Origin: Shewanella litorisediminis
Lineage (GTDB): Bacteria > Pseudomonadota > Gammaproteobacteria > Enterobacterales > Shewanellaceae
Assembly (NCBI RefSeq): GCF_016834455.1
Contig: NZ_CP069213.1
Coordinates: forward strand, 992,501 to 1,056,500
Direction of reading: 5' to 3'
DNA: 64,000 bases
Numbering within the stretch: position 1 is the stretch's first letter; each line of letters starts with the position of its first letter. Made by a program: the position numbers and the translations under genes. The notes below the pieces were generated by a model. That model was not told where the DNA came from. It saw only the letters and a program-made list of their open reading frames with translations, and did not search any database. Of the stretch, positions 59,097 through 64,000 are shown piece after piece.

Positions 59097-60428
59097 ATGT
59101 TTCTGGCACAAGAGATTATTCGCAAAAAACGCAACGCAGAGGCCCTCAGCAAAGAAGAAATTCAATTCTTCGTGAAGGGGATTACCGACAACAGCGTATC
59201 CGAAGGACAGATTGCCGCGCTGGGTATGGCGGTATATTTCAACGACATGACCATGGACGAGCGTATCGCGCTGACCACGGCCATGCGTGATTCAGGCACA
59301 GTGCTCAACTGGGATAGCCTGGGTTTGAATGGCCCTGTTATCGACAAGCACAGCACTGGTGGTGTGGGCGATGTGATTTCGCTGATGCTCGGCCCCATGG
59401 CCGCCGCCTGTGGTGGCTATGTACCCATGATTTCAGGCCGTGGCCTTGGTCATACCGGTGGCACCCTGGATAAGTTTGATGCCATCCCCGGTTATCAAAC
59501 CGAGCCGTCCAGCGAACTGTTCCGCAAAGTGGTAAAAGAAGCCGGTGTAGCCATCATAGGCCAAACCGGCGATCTGGTACCTGCCGATAAGCGTTTCTAT
59601 TCCATTCGTGACAACACGGCCACTGTGGAGTCCATTTCCCTGATTACCGCATCGATTCTGTCGAAGAAGCTGGCAGCTGGCCTGGATGCGCTCGCGATGG
59701 ACGTCAAGGTAGGCAGTGGCGCCTTTATGCCGACCTACGAAGCCTCACTGGAACTGGCTCGCTCCATTACCGCCGTGGCCAATGGTGCCGGCACCAAGAC
59801 CACAGCACTGCTCACCGACATGAACCAGGTACTGGCGTCCTGTGCCGGTAACGCGCTGGAAGTGAAAGAAGCGGTGGATTTCCTGACCGGTAAGTACCGC
59901 AATCCTCGCCTCTATGAAGTCACCATGGGCCTGTGCGCTGAGATGTTGGTGCTTGGCGGCCTGGCGGCCAATGAAGTTGAGGCCCGTACCAAACTCAATG
60001 CTGTGCTCGATAACGGCCGTGCCGCGGAGATTTTCGGCAAGATGGTATCGGGTTTGGGTGGTCCTGCTGACTTTGTTGAAAGCTACGATAAATACCTGCC
60101 CAAGGCTTCCATTGTGCGCCCCGTGTACGCAGAACGTGACGGCTTTGCCTATAGTATGGTGACCCGAGAGCTGGGCCTTGCCGTAGTGACATTGGGCGGT
60201 GGTCGTCGTAAGCCCGGTGATGCGCTGGATTACAGCGTGGGCTTATCCAATGTGTGCGCACTGGGTCAGACCATCAACCAAGACACGCCGCTTGCCGTAA
60301 TCCACGCACAGTCGGAGGCCGCGTTCGAAGAAGCTGCCAAGGCAGTACGTGGCGCGATCACGATAAGCGATAAGCAACCTGAGAAAACACCTGAGATCTA
60401 CCAGTACGTACGTGCTGAAGATCTGTAA
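59097..60428 (+). CDS. deoA: Thymidine phosphorylase
   Basis: 443 aa. The phosphate-binding motif [16 protein letters not shown] and [14 protein letters not shown] are hallmark regions of the thymidine phosphorylase family, with KVGSGAFM completing the site. Converts thymidine and phosphate to thymine and deoxyribose-1-phosphate. 146 bases after deoC; deoB follows after 11 bases. Confidence 0.97.
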   Translation: MFLAQEIIRKKRNAEALSKEEIQFFVKGITDNSVSEGQIAALGMAVYFNDMTMDERIALTTAMRDSGTVLNWDSLGLNGPVIDKHSTGGVGDVISLMLGPMAAACGGYVPMISGRGLGHTGGTLDKFDAIPGYQTEPSSELFRKVVKEAGVAIIGQTGDLVPADKRFYSIRDNTATVESISLITASILSKKLAAGLDALAMDVKVGSGAFMPTYEASLELARSITAVANGAGTKTTALLTDMNQVLASCAGNALEVKEAVDFLTGKYRNPRLYEVTMGLCAEMLVLGGLAANEVEARTKLNAVLDNGRAAEIFGKMVSGLGGPADFVESYDKYLPKASIVRPVYAERDGFAYSMVTRELGLAVVTLGGGRRKPGDALDYSVGLSNVCALGQTINQDTPLAVIHAQSEAAFEEAAKAVRGAITISDKQPEKTPEIYQYVRAEDL

Positions 60429-60439
60429 GGGGAAGAGTT

Positions 60440-61663
60440 ATGAAACGTACCATTATTCTGATGCTGGATTCCTTCGGCATCGGTGCTGCTGATGATGCAG
60501 ACAAATTCGGCGACGTGGGTTCAGATACCTTTGGTCACATTGCACAAATGTGTGCCGATGGTAAGGCCAACAATGGCCGTGAAGGCGAACTCAAGCTGCC
60601 AAACCTGAGCCGTTTGGGCCTGGCCCATGCAGCCAAAGAGGCTACCGGCGCGTTTGCTCCGGGGTTCGGCGATAACGTCGATATCATTGGTGCTTACGGT
60701 CACTGCCAGGAGCTGAGCTCAGGTAAAGACACGCCCAGTGGTCACTGGGAAATGGCCGGTGTGCCTGTGCTGTTCGACTGGGGCTACTTCAGCGAGCATC
60801 AAAACTCCTTCCCGAAAGAACTGACCGATAAAATTCTTGAGCGTGCAGGCTTAACCGAGTTCCTGGGCAACTGCCACGCCTCGGGTACCACCATTTTGGA
60901 AGAGCTCGGCGAAGAGCACATGAAAACCGGTAAGCCGATTTTCTACACCTCCGCTGACAGTGTGTTCCAGATTGCCTGTCACGAAGAAACCTTCGGACTG
61001 GAGAATCTCTACCGCCTGTGTGAAATCGCCCGTGAAGAGCTTGAGCCTTACAACATCGGCCGTGTGATTGCCCGTCCATTCGTAGGCACAGGCCCAAGTG
61101 ACTTTGCCCGTACCGGTAACCGTCGTGACTATGCGGTTGAGCCACCATCAAAGACAGTGCTGGATAAGCTTAAAGAAGCCGGCGGTGACGTGGTGAGTGT
61201 GGGTAAGATTTCCGATATTTACGCCCACTGCGGTATCACCAAGAAGGTCAAGGCATCAGGCCTGGAAGACCTGTTCGATGCCACCCTTGAGCAAATCAAG
61301 CAGGCCGGTGACAACACTATCGTGTTCACCAACTTTGTGGATTTTGACTCCCACTACGGCCATCGCCGCGATGTATCCGGCTATGCCAAGGCACTGGAAT
61401 ACTTCGATGCCCGTTTACCTGAACTGATGGCACTGCTGGAAGAAGGCGATCTGCTGCTGCTGACCGCCGACCACGGCTGTGACCCAACCTGGCAGGGCAC
61501 TGACCATACCCGTGAATTTGTGCCTGTGCTGGCCTATGGCGCCGGTTTGAAGGCCGGTTCCCTTGGTAAGCGCGGTAGCTTTGCCGACATAGGTCAGTCT
61601 ATTGCCAGCTACTTCGGTTTGGCGGCAATGGAATACGGTGAGTCATTCATGCCAGCCCGTTAA
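60440..61663 (+). CDS. deoB: Phosphopentomutase
   Basis: 407 aa alkaline-phosphatase-superfamily enzyme. Metal ligands are seen in [14 protein letters not shown] and GTDHTRE, and the catalytic phospho-Thr lies in DTPSGHWEM. Interconverts (deoxy)ribose 1- and 5-phosphates. RBS GGGGAAGAG; 11 bases after deoA, so the two are co-transcribed. Confidence 0.97.
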   Translation: MKRTIILMLDSFGIGAADDADKFGDVGSDTFGHIAQMCADGKANNGREGELKLPNLSRLGLAHAAKEATGAFAPGFGDNVDIIGAYGHCQELSSGKDTPSGHWEMAGVPVLFDWGYFSEHQNSFPKELTDKILERAGLTEFLGNCHASGTTILEELGEEHMKTGKPIFYTSADSVFQIACHEETFGLENLYRLCEIAREELEPYNIGRVIARPFVGTGPSDFARTGNRRDYAVEPPSKTVLDKLKEAGGDVVSVGKISDIYAHCGITKKVKASGLEDLFDATLEQIKQAGDNTIVFTNFVDFDSHYGHRRDVSGYAKALEYFDARLPELMALLEEGDLLLLTADHGCDPTWQGTDHTREFVPVLAYGAGLKAGSLGKRGSFADIGQSIASYFGLAAMEYGESFMPAR

Positions 61664-61716
61664 CGGGGGCTGAAAAAGTTTCGTTTTGGCGACTTCCTTT
61701 GAGTCGCCTATTATCA

Positions 61717-61730
61717 AAGACTTAAGTCTT
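61717..61730. repeat. Perfect 14-bp palindrome before deoD
   Basis: AAGACTTAAGTCTT equals its reverse complement and lies 26 bases before the deoD start. A separate hairpin GGCGACT/AGTCGCC lies at 61688-61708. The palindrome could be an operator for deoD-specific control. Confidence 0.6.
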
Positions 61731-61755
61731 AAACAAAAATACAGGGGTTATACAG

Positions 61756-62466
61756 ATGGCTACACCACACATTAATGCTGTAGAAGGTGCATTTGCTGAA
61801 ACCGTACTTTTCCCGGGCGATCCGCTGCGTGCCAAGTACATTGCCGAAACCTTCCTGGAAAACGTCGAACAGGTTACCGATGTACGTAACATGCTGGGCT
61901 TCACCGGTACTTACAAGGGCAAGCGCATCTCTGTGATGGGCTCTGGCATGGGTATCCCAAGCTGCTCTATCTACGCCACTGAGCTCATCAAAGACTACGG
62001 CGTGAAGAACCTCATCCGTGTGGGTACCTGCGGTGCCATCAGCACCGACGTTAAGGTTCGTGACGTGATTATCGGCATGGGCGCCTGTACCGATTCTCAG
62101 GTTAACCGTCTGCGCTTCAAGGGCCAGGACTTTGCTGCCATTGCCGACTACAGCCTGCTGAGCGCCGTGGTTGAGTCTGCCAAGACTCATGGCATCCAAA
62201 CCCGCGTAGGTAACGTATTCTCTGCCGACCTTTTCTACACCCCAGATCCAGAAATGTTCGACGTGATGGAGAAAATGGGCGTGCTCGGCGTAGAGATGGA
62301 AGCTGCCGGTCTGTACGGTGTTGCCCATGAGTTTGGTGCCCGTGCTCTGTGTGTGGTAACCGTTTCTGACCACATCCGCACCGGTGAAAAGACGACTTCT
62401 GATGAGCGTCAGACCACCTTCAATGACATGATCATCATGACGCTGGATGCAGCCATCAACCTCTGA
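61756..62466 (+). CDS. deoD: Purine nucleoside phosphorylase DeoD-type
   Basis: 236 aa hexameric-type purine nucleoside phosphorylase. Motifs: [14 protein letters not shown] (phosphate), [12 protein letters not shown] (nucleoside ribose) and the catalytic Asp in SDHIRTGE. Splits purine (deoxy)nucleosides, completing the salvage set. Last gene, followed by two hairpins, the second a clear terminator. Confidence 0.97.
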   Translation: MATPHINAVEGAFAETVLFPGDPLRAKYIAETFLENVEQVTDVRNMLGFTGTYKGKRISVMGSGMGIPSCSIYATELIKDYGVKNLIRVGTCGAISTDVKVRDVIIGMGACTDSQVNRLRFKGQDFAAIADYSLLSAVVESAKTHGIQTRVGNVFSADLFYTPDPEMFDVMEKMGVLGVEMEAAGLYGVAHEFGARALCVVTVSDHIRTGEKTTSDERQTTFNDMIIMTLDAAINL

Positions 62467-62503
62467 TGCTGAATCTGTGACAGGCTAAGGCCTGTCGTAC
62501 ACG

Positions 62504-62530
62504 AAAAAGGCTCCCTCGGGAGCCTTTTTG
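62504..62530 (+). terminator. deoD terminator
   Basis: Stem AAAAAGGCTCC / GGAGCCTTTTT with CTCG loop. A preceding seven-base hairpin GACAGGC/GCCTGTC with TAAG loop stands at 62479-62496. Confidence 0.9.
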
Positions 62531-62593
62531 TTTTATGGTTTTGCTTCAGTCCGGATTGCACCATCAATACGTTTCCGGCGTTGGCGGCTATTC

Positions 62594-63388
62594 TCAGCGC
62601 CCTTTACCCGTATCATCCGCTTTATCGGCATCGGTATTAATCACGTTGCTGATTTCTGAATCCGCCATCGCAGCCGAGTCCGTGGACTGACACGCTTTAT
62701 CTGTCTCTGACTCACCTTGTTCCGGCTGCGTCTCCACCGGGCGAATCACTTCTTGCGGTTTTTCACCCGTCATGGTGGCCAGCAGCCGTTTGGCTTTGAA
62801 CTTGCGCCTGTCAAAGTGGGCACGCTTAAACGACATGGAACGCGACAACAGCATGCCAATTAAGCCTGCCACCAACAGCATAATTTGCTGTTGTTCCATA
62901 TTGAGTTTGTGGGCTTCTTCAATCTCGGCCAAAAACAATTTGGGTTCAAGGCGTACCTCAACGTAGCCAAGGTTTCTGTCCCCCTGCATCACGGGTTCAA
63001 CATAGGGTGGGAAGGGGGCGAGCAAGGACTTGAGCTCCTCGGAGTCGGGTTCAAGCCATTCGGACGAGACACTCTGGGCGAAGGAAAGGCGGGTGCCCTG
63101 TTCACCATAGATGGCCGCCGCCATTACCTTGGGATCCTCTACCAGCGCGGTGGCAAGCCACTGCAATTGCTCATCGTTCTGTAACAGCAACGCCGGTGCA
63201 GCGCCATAGGCCGTCTGTTGTACCAACAATCTGGCCATCTTTTCGGTTTGGGACTTCAGAAGCTGCTGGCCTTGTAGTAGGCTTGACTGCCACAGCTGGA
63301 CAAGCCCCGCCAGCAGTGCCAGTGCAATGGCAATCTGCAGCAGTCGGCTGATTTTCTGGCTTTTCTTTAGTCCTTTAAGATACAACAC
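62594..63388 (-). CDS. YtjB/AhpA-family membrane protein
   Basis: 264 aa from GTG at plus 63388, which has AAGGG upstream; ATG at 63424 would add 12 residues. A short basic N-terminus, TM1 (RLLQIAIALALLAGLVQLW), a periplasmic domain of ~140 residues, then TM2 (IMLLVAGLIGMLLSRSM) and a hydrophilic Glu/Asp-rich cytoplasmic tail of ~80 residues. The gene divergent to serB in enteric bacteria encodes such a protein (Smp/YtjB). Role not established. Confidence in the family rests mainly on topology and position. Confidence 0.7.
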   Translation of the reverse strand: MLYLKGLKKSQKISRLLQIAIALALLAGLVQLWQSSLLQGQQLLKSQTEKMARLLVQQTAYGAAPALLLQNDEQLQWLATALVEDPKVMAAAIYGEQGTRLSFAQSVSSEWLEPDSEELKSLLAPFPPYVEPVMQGDRNLGYVEVRLEPKLFLAEIEEAHKLNMEQQQIMLLVAGLIGMLLSRSMSFKRAHFDRRKFKAKRLLATMTGEKPQEVIRPVETQPEQGESETDKACQSTDSAAMADSEISNVINTDADKADDTGKGR

Positions 63389-63466
63389 CTTGACCCTTAA
63401 AAATTGACGCTTTGAGCTAATCATAAAGGATAAGGCATCAAGCGGATAGCCGGAGAACTCTCGCCC

Positions 63467-64000
63467 ATGGAAAACACCCCTGAGTATGTGCTGCAAACCC
63501 GTCTTCACGCTTTGGCGGCTTCCCGTCAGGGCAAGTTGAGGCTGTATGAAGAAGGGCAAGCGCCACAAGGAGAGCGGGTGAGGTTGGTGTGGGAAACCAA
63601 AGCAACTGAGGAGCTGATTTTTGCTCGCCTGACAGAGCTTAACTGCGCGATAGCCCCCCTGGTGCGAGCCAATGCGCTCAGAGGACTGGAACTGGTATCG
63701 GCTACACCGGATACGCTGCCGGCTGCTTTTCACGGCATAGCCGGCCTTGAAGTTTTCCCTGTGACAGGCTCCCTGCCGTCACTGAGCCGTCCCGGGCTGC
63801 TGGTAATGGACATGGACTCTACAGCCATCAAGATTGAATGTATTGATGAGCTTGCTGCCATGGCCGGTGTTGGCGAGGCCGTCGCCGAGGTGACTGAGCG
63901 GGCCATGCAGGGTGAGCTTGATTTCGAGCAGAGCCTGCGTCAACGGGTGGCTAAACTCGCCGGTGCCGATGCCGGGATTATCGACAGCCTTTGCGGTCGT
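63467..64000 (+). CDS. serB: Phosphoserine phosphatase SerB (partial, 5' end)
   Basis: The frame is open to the window edge, giving 178 residues. HAD-superfamily motif I DMDST (Asp115 nucleophile, Asp117) is present within LLVMDMDSTAIKIECIDE, followed by ALMAGVGEAVAEVTERAMQGELDF-like cap features characteristic of SerB. Hydrolyses phosphoserine to serine. CGGAG precedes ATG 63467. Divergent from the YtjB-like gene with a ~70-base shared promoter space. The C-terminal half lies outside the window. Confidence 0.95.
   Translation, partial: MENTPEYVLQTRLHALAASRQGKLRLYEEGQAPQGERVRLVWETKATEELIFARLTELNCAIAPLVRANALRGLELVSATPDTLPAAFHGIAGLEVFPVTGSLPSLSRPGLLVMDMDSTAIKIECIDELAAMAGVGEAVAEVTERAMQGELDFEQSLRQRVAKLAGADAGIIDSLCGR

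Overview
The window reads as a chromosomal segment of a marine gammaproteobacterium, most probably Shewanella. This is inferred from gene order and protein character: ileS-lspA-fkpB-ispH leading into a type IV minor-pilin cluster, the LacI-type NagR regulon with NagK/NagB-II/NagX/NagP, GreA-YhbY-RlmE-FtsH-FolP-GlmM-TpiA-SecG, rimP-nusA-infB-rbfA-truB-rpsO, and nupC-ompK-deoCABD. No species assignment can be proved without a database search.

Layout. 1-2576: end of the ileS-lspA-fkpB-ispH housekeeping operon. 2577-10286: AT-richer type IV pilus block, with pilV-pilW-pilX-pilY1-pilE and a small exported TapY2/PilY2-like protein on the plus strand, facing two FimT-like pseudopilins on the minus strand. 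10506-12353: glnB (PII) and a type II NADH dehydrogenase. 12364-30977: a GlcNAc/chitooligosaccharide utilisation island. It holds nagR, a TonB receptor, a tryptophan-halogenase-like flavoprotein, SapC, a periplasmic binding protein, a chemoreceptor, a GH20 hexosaminidase lipoprotein, nagK, nagB-II, nagA, nagX and nagP. Four copies of a TGACARCGYTGTCA palindrome lie upstream of its transcription units. 31139-31298: tRNA-Thr and tRNA-Phe. 31655-32775: cytochrome b561 and YceI behind a Fur-like box.

32945-46982 is core information-processing and cell-envelope machinery with tRNA-Leu and initiator tRNA-Met. A GGDEF-EAL gene on the minus strand separates rpsO from pnp, which are neighbours in E. 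coli. 49275-55303: pnp, nlpI, prfC, a small unrecognised ORF and a TatD-family nuclease. 55480-62466: a nucleoside uptake and salvage region (NupC, OmpK/Tsx-like channel, DeoC, DeoA, DeoB, DeoD). The window ends with a YtjB/AhpA-like membrane protein on the minus strand and the start of divergent serB.

How the genes work together. In the GlcNAc island the outer-membrane receptor and lipoprotein hexosaminidase would capture and trim oligomers, NagP would import the sugar, and NagK, NagA and NagB-II would convert it to fructose-6-phosphate. A binding protein and chemoreceptor, co-transcribed without any ABC permease, probably add chemotaxis. NagR, encoded at the island edge, is the obvious candidate to bind the repeated palindrome. 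The most interesting leads are this sensor pair, the receptor-halogenase-SapC module of unknown chemistry, a perfect 18-bp palindrome between nagR and the receptor gene, and the c-di-GMP gene between rpsO and pnp.
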